A stretch of 14,308 bases of DNA. Origin: Acidobacteriota bacterium (GTDB lineage Bacteria > Acidobacteriota > Terriglobia > Acidiferrales > UBA7541). Below, one piece after another: positions 6,182-13,347 of this stretch. The translations under genes and the position numbers were made by a program. The number at the start of each line of letters is the position of its first letter. The first letter of the stretch is position 1. Under the pieces are notes generated by a model. The model had not been told where the DNA came from. It made no database searches and was given only the letters and a program-made list of their open reading frames with translations. The stretch lies in assembly GCA_003133505.1 (NCBI GenBank), contig PKXT01000106.1, positions 1-14,308 of the forward strand. Direction: 5' to 3'.

Positions 6182-6883
6182 CTATCCAACCGGCGGAGTA
6201 AATTTTTTGGTTCCCGCCGGCCAAACATTTGTGAATAGCGAATCATCAATTTTAGGATTGCGCACAACATTGGAGTAATGCACTTCGAAGTAATCGTCCG
6301 ACCCAGCCTCAAAGAATTTTTGTTCCACCGCCAACCATGAATTTTCATCCAGCCATAACTGGATCTTGGAAAACTGTTTCCGGACGTCGTCCGATTTCGG
6401 ATGCAGTTCCAGCCACGCAGTTTTCATTCCGTCCACGGCGGACTCACCGAGCAGCTTAACCGTAAAGGGCTGTTGCAGCGCGCGCCCCGATGTGCCAAAT
6501 CCGAGCTGGAGGAACTCGTCCACCATATCGCGATGTTTTCCCAGGTCGTATTCCTCAACGCGCTTCAAACCAGCCGTATAAATATAGAGTTTGTCGCCGC
6601 GGCGCAGGATCGTGCGCACATCGGGAGAGGTGAGCTCCAGCCTCATGTCTTCGCCGCGAACCCATAGCTTTCCAGATTCGGTGGACCGATCATTGACGAT
6701 CACGGTCACTTTCGTTCGCGCCACGTCAGCCGTCAAGCTTCGAAACGTCGCGGCATTGGCATCGAGGTGGTGGAAAATTCCCGCGAGAGAAAGGGAAGCC
6801 TGAAGTTGGGACGGGCCAGCCTTAATGCCGAACGGGCAGCTCACGGCAAGAATAAAAAGTAGACCCGATAAAATTCCACGCAT
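6182..6883 (-). CDS. LolA-like periplasmic (lipo)protein carrier
   Basis: 233 residues with a signal peptide (about 1-22) and a single domain of the LolA/LolB fold by pattern: S-L-T-A-D-V near the start of the first strand, G-K-L-W-V-R-G-E-D-M-R-L-E, G-D-K-L-Y-I-Y and later I-Q-L-W-L-D. In this family the half-open beta barrel carries lipoproteins or lipids through the periplasm from an ABC transporter to the outer membrane. There is no lipobox (the region after the hydrophobic stretch is F-G-I-K-A-G), so it is probably soluble. It is the last gene of the leftward ABC cluster, 110 nt after the preceding stop, and may also have its own extended -10 promoter. It converges on ada. Start ATG 6883 is supported by an AAGG about 9 nt upstream. 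The fold is fairly sure; cargo and partnership with the cluster are inferred. Confidence 0.75.
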   Translation of the reverse strand: MRGILSGLLFILAVSCPFGIKAGPSQLQASLSLAGIFHHLDANAATFRSLTADVARTKVTVIVNDRSTESGKLWVRGEDMRLELTSPDVRTILRRGDKLYIYTAGLKRVEEYDLGKHRDMVDEFLQLGFGTSGRALQQPFTVKLLGESAVDGMKTAWLELHPKSDDVRKQFSKIQLWLDENSWLAVEQKFFEAGSDDYFEVHYSNVVRNPKIDDSLFTNVWPAGTKKFTPPVG

Positions 6884-6917
6884 GATGGTTGACCTTATCC
6901 TTCTGGGAGAATTCCAA

Positions 6918-6941
6918 ATTCTATCACTACAATATTGTCAA
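6918..6941 (-). promoter_or_regulatory. Possible promoter of the LolA-like gene
   Basis: On the - strand an extended -10 (TG-A-TAGAAT, 6926 to 6918, five of six in the hexamer) lies about 35 bp before the ATG. A TTGACA (6941 to 6936) is present but only 12 bp from that hexamer, too close to pair with it. Either element may be used. The stretch is AT-rich compared with its surroundings. Confidence 0.3.
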
Positions 6942-6993
6942 ATGGGATTTCAAAATCATCGTGAGAATCGGCAATCATTGGCACCTGCGGAAT

Positions 6994-7410
6994 CTAGGGC
7001 ATCGTGACCGTGCGGACTTTGACGTCGTAGGACTGAATCGCACCGGAAGAGGCCGTCACGGGATGAATCAGCTCCACTTGGAACGTGCGGCTTCTCAATT
7101 CCGGGGCCGTACGACTGAGAAAATCGTGAATTTGCTTCTCCAATTGCGCCGAAGATGTGGAGTTATTCCTGGACCGGGAAAGGAGCGCGGCGCTTATTTG
7201 ATACGTGTAGACCGAAGTGTTGGAGTCCTGAGGAATTTGCGCAATGGCAGGGGAGTTTGGGCTGGCCATTAAGGATTGATCGTGAAACCAATGGCGAGGA
7301 GTGGCCAGAACAAAGAGCAGAATCGCCGCGACCATTACATCATAGGGCCAGCTTCCTCGTTCGTAGGACCAGAAAACAGTTCGGCCAATCGCTCGCCAAA
7401 ACTCGCGCAT
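6994..7410 (-). CDS. Single-pass membrane protein of unknown function, coupled to the ABC ATPase
   Basis: 138 residues from ATG 7410. Not assigned to a named family. It has a short basic/aromatic cytoplasmic head (MREFWRAIGR ... FWSYERGSW), one transmembrane helix (about residues 24-37, ending T-P-R), and a soluble part of about 95 residues, Ser/Thr/Gln-rich and presumably periplasmic, ending with alternating polar/hydrophobic strands (F-Q-V-E-L-I, Y-D-V-K-V-R-T-V). The frame is open further upstream (ATG 7428, TTG 7434), but ATG 7410 lies 1 nt after the ATPase TGA stop, ideal for coupled translation, and the conserved-looking W/Y/R head begins there. I have the impression that similar FWSYERGxW proteins recur beside ATPases in Acidobacteriota (memory, unverified). 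Its job may be to anchor or tune the transporter (inference). Confidence 0.7.
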   Translation of the reverse strand: MREFWRAIGRTVFWSYERGSWPYDVMVAAILLFVLATPRHWFHDQSLMASPNSPAIAQIPQDSNTSVYTYQISAALLSRSRNNSTSSAQLEKQIHDFLSRTAPELRSRTFQVELIHPVTASSGAIQSYDVKVRTVTMP

Positions 7411-7411
7411 T

Positions 7412-8092
7412 TCAGGCCGGAATGCCATCCACAATCAGGCCATCGCGCATGTGAATCACCCGCCCTGCATAGGCGGCAGCTTCGGGATTGTGAGTGATCA
7501 TCATGATGGTTTGTCCTAGATCGCGGTGGAGCTGGCGAAGGAGAGCGAGCACAGCATCGGAATTGGCGGTATCCAGATTTCCGGTGGGCTCGTCAGCCAA
7601 TAGGATTTTTGGTTCGTTGATGATAGCGCGAGCAATAGCGACGCGTTGCTGTTCGCCGCCGGAGAGCTCGGACGGCCGGTGATGCAGGCGGTGAGAAAGT
7701 CCCAACACGTTCGTGGTCATTTCAAAGCGGTGAGGATCGAACTCGTTTCCATATATATGTTGTGCCAGACGGATATTTCCGCGGACGTCCAGGGTGGGAA
7801 GCAGATTGAAGCGTTGAAAAACGAATCCCACTTTACAGCGGCGAATCTGAGTACGCTCGGCATCCTGCATATTCGACAAATCATTGCCGTCGAGCAGGAC
7901 GCTGCCTCGGGTGGCTTGGGCCAGTCCACCCAGTACGTGTAGTAAAGTGGACTTGCCGCAACCTGAGGGCCCCATAATGGCCACAAATTCGCCAGGCATA
8001 ATTTGTAGACTTACCCCGCGCAGAGCTGGAGAATCCACTTTGCCAATATGGTAAATCTTCCAGAGATTATCGGTTTCTAATATTGGTTCCAA
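7412..8092 (-). CDS. ABC transporter ATP-binding protein, LolD/MacB family
   Basis: 226 residues, a complete ATPase of the LolD/MacB/FtsE size class. Visible motifs: A-loop Tyr14 in LWKIYHIG, Walker A GPSGCGKST (41-49), Q-loop Gln93 in FVFQRFNLLP, signature LSGGEQQR (143-150), Walker B ILLADEPTGNLD (catalytic Glu168) and switch His201 in MMITHN. It binds and hydrolyses ATP at the inner membrane and should drive the FtsX-type permease encoded two genes upstream. The start is TTG 8092: no ATG or GTG occurs in frame until residue 31, which lies inside the core fold, and the preceding GGGA is a weak ribosome-binding site. The unknown membrane gene begins 1 nt after its stop. The ATPase assignment is secure; pairing with that permease is inferred from operon order. 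Confidence 0.93.
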   Translation of the reverse strand: MEPILETDNLWKIYHIGKVDSPALRGVSLQIMPGEFVAIMGPSGCGKSTLLHVLGGLAQATRGSVLLDGNDLSNMQDAERTQIRRCKVGFVFQRFNLLPTLDVRGNIRLAQHIYGNEFDPHRFEMTTNVLGLSHRLHHRPSELSGGEQQRVAIARAIINEPKILLADEPTGNLDTANSDAVLALLRQLHRDLGQTIMMITHNPEAAAYAGRVIHMRDGLIVDGIPA

Positions 8093-8198
8093 AGAGAATT
8101 TTCCCGCGGAGGTGTGCCTGGGACACCCGCCGTTATTGTAATGGGCGAACGTCCAAATTCCTAGCGGGACCCAGCTATGGTATCTTCAACTGCTTTAT

Positions 8199-9365
8199 TT
8201 ACAATACTTCGGCGAGGATAAGTGAAACGTCGTCGGTAGGAGGACCTTCGCGCCAAGCACCGACACGGTCAAGGATCCCCTCCTTCATATCCGTAAGAGG
8301 AAGATTGGCTACCTCGCAGACAAATTCCCGTACGCCTTCAACCCCAAGCATATCTCCACGCGAATTGAACACCTCGGTGATTCCATCAGTGTAGAGCACG
8401 ACGCGGTCGCCAGGTCGCAAGTCCACATCAATCATGGCATCCCCATCCACTGCATCGGGCCACGAACCCAGGACCATGCTGCGGGAATCCAGCAGCAGCG
8501 GCTTACTTCCCGGTTGGACAATCATAACGGGAGGGTGTCCCGCGCCAGCCGTAGTCATGTGGCGGCCGCCACGATCAAGTCGCGCCGCGGCAACCGTGAA
8601 GAAGAAACCCGAGCTGCCCATATCCTGCAGCACAAAGCGGTTCAAATGGCGGAGCATTTCGTCAAGGGGAACGCCAGCGCGAAGCTGCGTGATGGTTTCT
8701 GTGTAAATGCGATTAGCCACGAGGGCCGAGCCGATGCCGTGACCCGAGACGTCGCATACCAGCAGGTCCAGATGCGAATCTTCCCCCTGATTGGTCACAG
8801 GTGTGACCAGGCCGAAATCTCCGCCTATCGTGCGGGCTGGCTGGTAGAAAGTTTCCACGCGCACGCCAGTCCAGACCAGTGAGCGCGGGGCAAGGCTCTG
8901 CTGGACGGAAGCAGCCAGAGCGAGATCCACCTCAGTTTCCTTACGATATTCCTTGAGCTTGGTATTGGCCTCGCGAAGCTTGGCTTCGGCGGCTTTTTGC
9001 TCCGTTATATCAGTGAAAGTAACGACGGCGAATTCACTGCCATCAGGGTCCTCAATGGTTCGCGCGCTGATAACCACTGGCAACCGGTCACCCGCCTTGG
9101 TTGGCAGAAAAAATTCCTGGCGGCTACGGCCGGTCTCGCGAGTTTTTTTCCGGCTTTCTTCCAGAATTGCATAGTCTTCGACTCCGTAATATAACTTGCC
9201 AGCATCATGACCGATAACATCATCTCGAGCGATGCCTGTCATTTCTTCAAAGACCGAATTGATGAAAAGAACATGGCCGCAACTATCCGCGACAAGCACA
9301 CCTTCGTTCACCGTCTCAAGGATTCCCTCCATCCGTTCCAGCCATTCCGGCTTTTCGATAGTCAT
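8199..9365 (-). CDS. PAS-domain SpoIIE/PP2C-type serine/threonine phosphatase (RsbU-like)
   Basis: 388 residues. A PAS sensor domain (about 10-122: ILETVNEGVLVADSCGHVLFIN through V-V-T-F-T-D-I-T-E-Q) is followed by a short coiled-coil linker (about 123-147) and a SpoIIE phosphatase domain (about 150-388). Likely metal-binding acids are Asp183 (GGDFG), Asp205 (CDVSGHG), Asp327 (YTDGITE) and Asp378/379 (TDDVSLI). Such enzymes dephosphorylate anti-sigma-antagonist (STAS) proteins in partner-switching cascades, activating sigma factors; no STAS or anti-sigma gene is visible in the window. GGDFG replaces the common GGD[FW]YD, but the metal-binding Asp is kept. There is no transmembrane segment, so it is cytoplasmic. 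ATG 9365 has a good GGGGAG 4 nt upstream. It lies between the permease and ATPase genes, with gaps of 99 and 106 nt. Confidence 0.93.
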   Translation of the reverse strand: MTIEKPEWLERMEGILETVNEGVLVADSCGHVLFINSVFEEMTGIARDDVIGHDAGKLYYGVEDYAILEESRKKTRETGRSRQEFFLPTKAGDRLPVVISARTIEDPDGSEFAVVTFTDITEQKAAEAKLREANTKLKEYRKETEVDLALAASVQQSLAPRSLVWTGVRVETFYQPARTIGGDFGLVTPVTNQGEDSHLDLLVCDVSGHGIGSALVANRIYTETITQLRAGVPLDEMLRHLNRFVLQDMGSSGFFFTVAAARLDRGGRHMTTAGAGHPPVMIVQPGSKPLLLDSRSMVLGSWPDAVDGDAMIDVDLRPGDRVVLYTDGITEVFNSRGDMLGVEGVREFVCEVANLPLTDMKEGILDRVGAWREGPPTDDVSLILAEVL

Positions 9366-9464
9366 GGAACTCCCCAGCCGTTTCTCTTAGTTGGCGAAAA
9401 TACTCCCGCGGATGAAACGCCGGAATAAAGTGAACTATGAAATTTGAGCGGCGACCATCATGGC

Positions 9465-10565
9465 CTACTCGTAGGCCAGAGATTCGATGGGATCGCGGCG
9501 GCTGGCCAGCCAAGCGGGATAGGCCGCGCCCATCAACCCGCCAACAATCGCGATCAAAATTGCGCGGAAGACCCATTCGGGCTGAATCAGAATCACAAGA
9601 GTGGGGAAAGCGTGGACCAGGACATGGGTGATAACGAAGCTGGCTACCGCGCCGACGGCGGCACCGACGGTGCAAAGCAGCGTGGTTTCCCCGAGGACTA
9701 CGCGCACGATATATGCCTTGGAGGCGCCAAGGGATTTCAGCACCCCTATCTCACGGGTGCGTTCCAGGATAGTGGTGTACATGGAGAGAAAAATCACCAT
9801 GAAACCAATGCACACGGCGAGGCTGATCATCACATTAATAAAAATCTGCAGGCCGGGAAGATTCGAGGAAGTCATCAGCGACATATAGTCCTTCAAGGAA
9901 CGAACCACATAACGGGGAAGCATTTGCTGGATTTCGTCGGTGACGGCGGTTGCGTCGTCAGGATGGTCACACTTGATAAAAAAGACAGAGGCTTTGTCCT
10001 GAGCGCCAGAAAGCTCCTGCAGGGTCTTTAATTGGACAAAGAGACGAGCGCCTTTTCCATGTTCCACGACTCCGGCTACATGAAAGTCATGTTCAAGAAT
10101 GCTCATCGAATTGCCAGCGTGGAGGTTTCTGGCCTTGGCGTACCAGTCATCAACCAGGATATCGTCTGGATTTTGGAGGTCATGTCCTTCGTGGAAAACG
10201 AAGCCGCCGGAAACGAGCGCGAAACTTTGAGGATCTATTCCGTAAACAATGTCCAAGCGTCCCGAGGAGCTGAACTGGAGCAGAACGGGAGCAACGTAAC
10301 GAACGTGCTTCAGTTCCTGCAGCTTGCCGGCCAGCTTAATGGGCATGGGCGCGCCGCTAAAAGCCATGAATACCGAAGCCGAGGGCGGCTGCACCATTAC
10401 GTCAGCGCCGATTCCCTCCACACGCTTGGCCGAATCGGTAACCAGTCCGTGGGTAAGGCCTACCACAACCAGCACCATGATTACTTCCACGGCGACTGCA
10501 ACCACGGTGATAAATGTACGAATTGGGCGATGGAGGATATTTCGGGAAATCAATTCGAGCATCAT
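9465..10565 (-). CDS. ABC transporter permease, FtsX/LolCE/MacB family
   Basis: 366 residues. An N-terminal transmembrane helix (about 18-40: T-F-I-T-V-V-A-V-A-V...), a periplasmic MacB_PCD-like domain of about 190 residues, and a C-terminal FtsX block with three helices. The latter holds the coupling segment TILERTREIGVLKSLGASKAYI and the terminal AYPAWLASRRDPIESLAYE. This is the four-helix layout of LolC/LolE/MacB permeases. The frame is open 70 codons further upstream, but that extension is Arg/Pro-rich and overlaps the preceding gene. The first ATG of the ATGATG pair at 10565 gives a 4-nt ATGA overlap with the upstream stop and has AAGG 9 nt before it. A homodimer, driven by the downstream ATPase, is likely since only one permease gene is present. 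Role: probably extraction of a lipidated cargo from the inner membrane (inference). Confidence 0.92.
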   Translation of the reverse strand: MMLELISRNILHRPIRTFITVVAVAVEVIMVLVVVGLTHGLVTDSAKRVEGIGADVMVQPPSASVFMAFSGAPMPIKLAGKLQELKHVRYVAPVLLQFSSSGRLDIVYGIDPQSFALVSGGFVFHEGHDLQNPDDILVDDWYAKARNLHAGNSMSILEHDFHVAGVVEHGKGARLFVQLKTLQELSGAQDKASVFFIKCDHPDDATAVTDEIQQMLPRYVVRSLKDYMSLMTSSNLPGLQIFINVMISLAVCIGFMVIFLSMYTTILERTREIGVLKSLGASKAYIVRVVLGETTLLCTVGAAVGAVASFVITHVLVHAFPTLVILIQPEWVFRAILIAIVGGLMGAAYPAWLASRRDPIESLAYE

Positions 10566-11518
10566 TGCGAAGGACCTTTGGGCGCGGGACTTCCTGCATT
10601 GTCCGCGACGCGGACAATCTCCGCACCCGGCGGCTGTTTGACGGTGAAATGATCGGCGGTTATTGGGGTGTTCAGGGTCAACCGCTTGATGTGAATGCCG
10701 ATCTGATAGCCGTCGTGGGGGCGGTTTATATGGATGTCGGTCGGATAGGAAATACCTCCACCAGTATCGTGCCAACCCGCGAAGTGAACGTCGGAATCGA
10801 GCCTTCCACCGGGTCCATAGGATTGCAGTCGAGCCAGAGTAAGATCGGCGCGGTCGAACCAGATTTTGCGGGCAATTTCCAAGTGGGCCGGTTCGGCTGA
10901 AGATCCAGCTGGCGAAGAATCGACTGCGCTAGCCAACGAAGTCAGAATGTAAAAGCGAGTGTTTCCTTCGTCCCATTCCTCAAATAACACGGCCGCGCCG
11001 GATGCAATTTCTGGTGGCAACAATGCTTCGACCAGGTGCTGAGGGCGCAAGTTCTCAATGGGCTTGGCCGCCACGCGCTGTAAATTGGCTGGTCCCATGA
11101 CAAATTTATTTTTCGATGGGATGAAAATCTCAAACGTCGTCCCATCACTAGCCATATCGAAGATGTTTTTGGAAATGACAGGCGCCTGCCCAATAACGCG
11201 GATGTCGGCAGGGCGCATGGCCAGGATGAAGCCTTCCACCTCATGATATTGCTCGATCACTCCCGTGTAAGCGGATCCGGCCGAGGGAGTCATTTCTACG
11301 GCCACATTCACGGTTTGGACGCTACGAGCGAATTTATTGTATTGAGCAAGAAGATCCGACTCGGTGGCGTCTCTGGCCGTGAGAACCTGAGCCGGAGGCA
11401 CAATGGTCTTGTGGCTGACCGCGCACGAGCACAGGCTGCATGCCAGAACCGTGGCCGCGATCGTTAATCTCCAGTTGTCTTTGGGGCTCAGTTTTACCTG
11501 TTTATTAATGAATACCAA
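10562..11518 (-). CDS. Putative lipoprotein with LolA/LolB (DUF4292-like) fold
   Basis: 318 residues from TTG 11518. The N-terminal signal (WRLTIAATVLACSLCSC) ends in an LCSC lipobox-like site at about Cys32; Cys at -2 is unusual but tolerable. The mature part begins with a helical stretch (L-L-A-Q-Y-N-K-F-A-R-S-V-Q-T-V-N-V-A-V), then beta strands typical of LolA/LolB-like proteins: G-F-I-L-A-M-R-P-A-D-I-R-V-I-G, F-D-M-A-S-D-G-T-T-F-E-I-F-I-P and K-N-K-F-V-M-G, matching outer-membrane acceptor lipoproteins. Two starts compete: TTG 11539, which falls about where transcription should begin, and TTG 11518, preceded by GAGG 8 nt upstream; the latter is chosen. It is the first gene of the leftward cluster and overlaps the permease gene by 4 nt (ATGA). 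Expected role: lipid or lipoprotein acceptor (inference). Fold moderately sure. Confidence 0.75.
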   Translation of the reverse strand: MVFINKQVKLSPKDNWRLTIAATVLACSLCSCAVSHKTIVPPAQVLTARDATESDLLAQYNKFARSVQTVNVAVEMTPSAGSAYTGVIEQYHEVEGFILAMRPADIRVIGQAPVISKNIFDMASDGTTFEIFIPSKNKFVMGPANLQRVAAKPIENLRPQHLVEALLPPEIASGAAVLFEEWDEGNTRFYILTSLASAVDSSPAGSSAEPAHLEIARKIWFDRADLTLARLQSYGPGGRLDSDVHFAGWHDTGGGISYPTDIHINRPHDGYQIGIHIKRLTLNTPITADHFTVKQPPGAEIVRVADNAGSPAPKGPSQ

Positions 11519-11545
11519 GGATTCCGCCTCAGGCAACAATCCACA

Positions 11546-11574
11546 ACCGTAACAACCGCTCGCCTGAGTGTCAA
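11546..11574 (-). promoter_or_regulatory. Putative promoter of the LolB-like/ABC cluster
   Basis: On the - strand a perfect -35 TTGACA (11574 to 11569), a 17-bp spacer and a -10-like TACGGT (11551 to 11546, three of six). Transcription would start near 11539, about 20 nt before the preferred TTG. A second, overlapping option is TTGTCT (11632 to 11627) - 17 bp - GATTAT (11609 to 11604), which has the better -10. Confidence 0.42.
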
Positions 11575-11599
11575 CGCGCCTGACGGAATGGTTATAAGG

Positions 11600-11617
11600 C
11601 TAAATAATCCTATTTAG
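11600..11617. promoter_or_regulatory. Operator-like palindrome CTAAATA-ATCC-TATTTAG
   Basis: A perfect 7-bp inverted repeat with a 4-bp spacer, centred about 69 bp before the predicted start of the cluster's transcript and overlapping the alternative -10 GATTAT. It suits a dimeric regulator: an activator for the nearer promoter or a repressor for the farther one. It also coincides with the true end of the frameshifted TonB-domain gene, so it may partly be coding sequence. No regulator gene is adjacent. Confidence 0.3.
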
Positions 11618-12125
11618 GAAATTGGAAGACAATACTGATCGTGGAATTTGACCATGACGGGTTTTCCATCGAGCCTGATTATAGAATAGCGCCATTGCCG
11701 GACGCATTTATAGCGGAATCGGCGAGGGCCTTGGGGCCAGACACATATTGGATATCTCGCGCGTGGCCGTCAATGCCAATGACTATATCCAGAACTACAG
11801 TTCCATGAACTCCTGCCCTTTCCGCGGCCTTGGGATACTTGGGCTGCACCATGTGAATTAGGCGTGCGGGAATGACGGTAACCTTCTCGTCGGGTCGACC
11901 GCCTCGCACGGTTTCGGTTCTGGCACTAGAAACGGCGGGATGCGACGCGCCGATCTGATGTTTCGGCGCCGCATTAAGGCCCGCGGCGTGAATTGAATAG
12001 CAAACCACGCATAATTCCCCGGTAACGCTGAGAATCAGCGGTAAGGCGTGCCTACACGCTCCTCTTGTTTCTCGCAGAATTTTATGGCGAACCTTTGTAC
12101 TAAGCCATGGAGCTTGGATACCCAT
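11610..12125 (-). pseudogene. TonB C-terminal-domain protein with two compensating frameshifts
   Basis: The uninterrupted frame (stop at 11679) starts at ATG 12125, 1 nt after the stop of the E1-like gene. It has a hydrophobic N-terminal segment (ALPLILSVTGELCVVCYS), then a TonB-C domain: LIHMVQPKYPKAAERAGVHG, GTVVLDIVIGIDGHARD, YVSGPKALADSAINA. There it degenerates to SGNGAIL-stop. One frame over, the text continues as VRQWRYSIIRLDGKPVMV, the expected continuation of this domain. After an AAA run (11647-11649) the original frame resumes with STISIVFQFPK and TAG (11612-11610), a normal TonB-C ending. So a base appears missing near 11703 and one extra near 11647-11649. Either the gene is newly broken or the assembly has two indels. 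Intact relatives are periplasm-spanning proteins linking energy or structure to the outer membrane. As read, the product lacks the last strands of its domain. Confidence 0.72.
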
Positions 12126-12126
12126 G

Positions 12127-13158
12127 CTACGCGCCGAGGAAGCGGGCATAGAGGGATCTAGCAAGAGCGGGATCTTGAGTGCCAGTGATAATGGCGCGGC
12201 CATCGGGGAAAACGGTGAGTTCGCAAGGGGGCACGCGGAAGCGAAGTAGAAATGAGTTCTGACGAACGTCTTGGGCAACGCCTCGAAGGCGGTCAGCGAG
12301 AACGACGAGATCTAGCTGGCGGCGGCGTTCGTGAATTTGGACAGAATTGCGTCCGCACATGGTGACGTGCGGCTGGTCGCGACCTTCCAGCCAACGAAAT
12401 TGATGATGAACGCAGGCGCGGCAATCCGGTCGGCGCGGAATCCGAAGAAACTGCGAGCGGCCAGTCCATATATCAAAGGAAAGCAAGCGATGGTGAAGCG
12501 CTTCCGGGTGACCGGACAGAATCTTTAGGGCTTCGGCCGCTTCCAGGGAGGCAATCACTCCAACCGCTGCATTAAGCACCCCAATCGTATCGCAGGTAGC
12601 TTCCTCGACTGGCGAGGCGGCTTCGTACCCTTCGCGAAGACAGGCGAGGCAGGCCGTCTGGGCCGGGAGAATGGTCATAGTCAAGCCGTAGCTGCCCAGA
12701 ACGGCCGCGTAAATCCAAGGCACGCCGGCTGAAACGGAGAAATCGTTGACCAACAAACGCGTTTCAAAATTATCCGCACCATCCAGAATCAAATTGAATC
12801 CATCAAGAAGCTCGGGGGCGTTGCCGGAGGCGAGATCGGCGATATGCGGCTCTACGAGGATATCGCTATTTATATCTCGAAGGCGGCGCGCCGCGGCAAT
12901 GGCCTTAGGGAGCCCTTCGCGGGCGTCAGATTCATCAAAGAGCGACTGGCGTTGAAGGTTTGAGGGCTCGACAAAATCGCGATCTATAATGCGCAAGCGA
13001 CCGACGCCGGCACGCACCAGCAGACTGGCGACCATACTTCCGAGAGCGCCGCATCCAACGATAACGGCGGAGGAATTCAGAAGCTTCTCCTGGCCCTCTT
13101 CGCCGATGCCGGGAAACAGGATCTGCCGGGAGTACTTTTCTCGTTGCACGAAGTTCAT
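12127..13158 (-). CDS. ThiF/MoeB/HesA-family E1-like adenylyltransferase
   Basis: 343 residues from ATG 13158; it begins with the family opening R-E-K-Y-S-R-Q-I-L-F-P-G-I-G-E-E-G-Q. The Rossmann ATP site is VIVGCGALGS (32-41), with acidic Asp59 in RIIDRDFVE, SNLQRQSLF (Arg70) and DGADNF (126-131). Two Cys pairs, CLAC (170-173) and CRAC (246-249), form the structural zinc site. ATCDTIGVLNAAVGVIAS (Cys189) is where ThiF-type enzymes carry their catalytic cysteine. Family members activate the C-terminal Gly-Gly of a small sulfur carrier (MoaD, ThiS) by adenylation. Instead of a rhodanese domain it ends with a domain of about 80 residues (VTMCGRNSVQIH ... LTVFPDGRAIITGT). The open frame upstream to 13269 is ignored: the family start is at 13158, though its ribosome-binding site is weak. 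No sulfur carrier gene is nearby, so the pathway (molybdopterin, thiamine, other) stays open. Confidence 0.92.
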   Translation of the reverse strand: MNFVQREKYSRQILFPGIGEEGQEKLLNSSAVIVGCGALGSMVASLLVRAGVGRLRIIDRDFVEPSNLQRQSLFDESDAREGLPKAIAAARRLRDINSDILVEPHIADLASGNAPELLDGFNLILDGADNFETRLLVNDFSVSAGVPWIYAAVLGSYGLTMTILPAQTACLACLREGYEAASPVEEATCDTIGVLNAAVGVIASLEAAEALKILSGHPEALHHRLLSFDIWTGRSQFLRIPRRPDCRACVHHQFRWLEGRDQPHVTMCGRNSVQIHERRRQLDLVVLADRLRGVAQDVRQNSFLLRFRVPPCELTVFPDGRAIITGTQDPALARSLYARFLGA

Positions 13159-13347
13159 CCACAAATAATAGCGCGTGATGAACGGAGAAGCGACGCGTGG
13201 GAACGCTCCGCGACAAGCAGCCAATCCGGATTTGAGCGTGATGCATTGAGCCCAGCAATTGGAGTTCATGTCCGCGACTGGCGGCGAGCGAGGCTATGCT
13301 AACCTCATTTTTGTTGACAAAGGCGTGATAAAGGGAGTCGTCGGCCG

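Noticed and set aside
9444..10652. Two long + strand open frames (195 and 206 codons) opposite the permease gene
   Set aside because: They are antisense shadows: His/Gly/Asn-rich with no motifs, while the - strand frame carries the complete FtsX permease signature.
10566..10775. 70-codon N-terminal extension of the permease
   Set aside because: Arg/Pro-rich and fully overlapping the 3' end of the LolB-like gene; the ATGA overlap at 10565 is the natural start.
12126..12278. 51-codon N-terminal extension of the TonB-domain gene
   Set aside because: It overlaps the conserved C-terminus of the E1-like enzyme, whereas ATG 12125 follows that stop by 1 nt.
13159..13269. 37-codon N-terminal extension of the E1-like enzyme
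   Set aside because: The family's conserved opening (R-E-K-Y-S-R-Q-I-L) starts just after ATG 13158, and the extension lies in the divergent promoter region.
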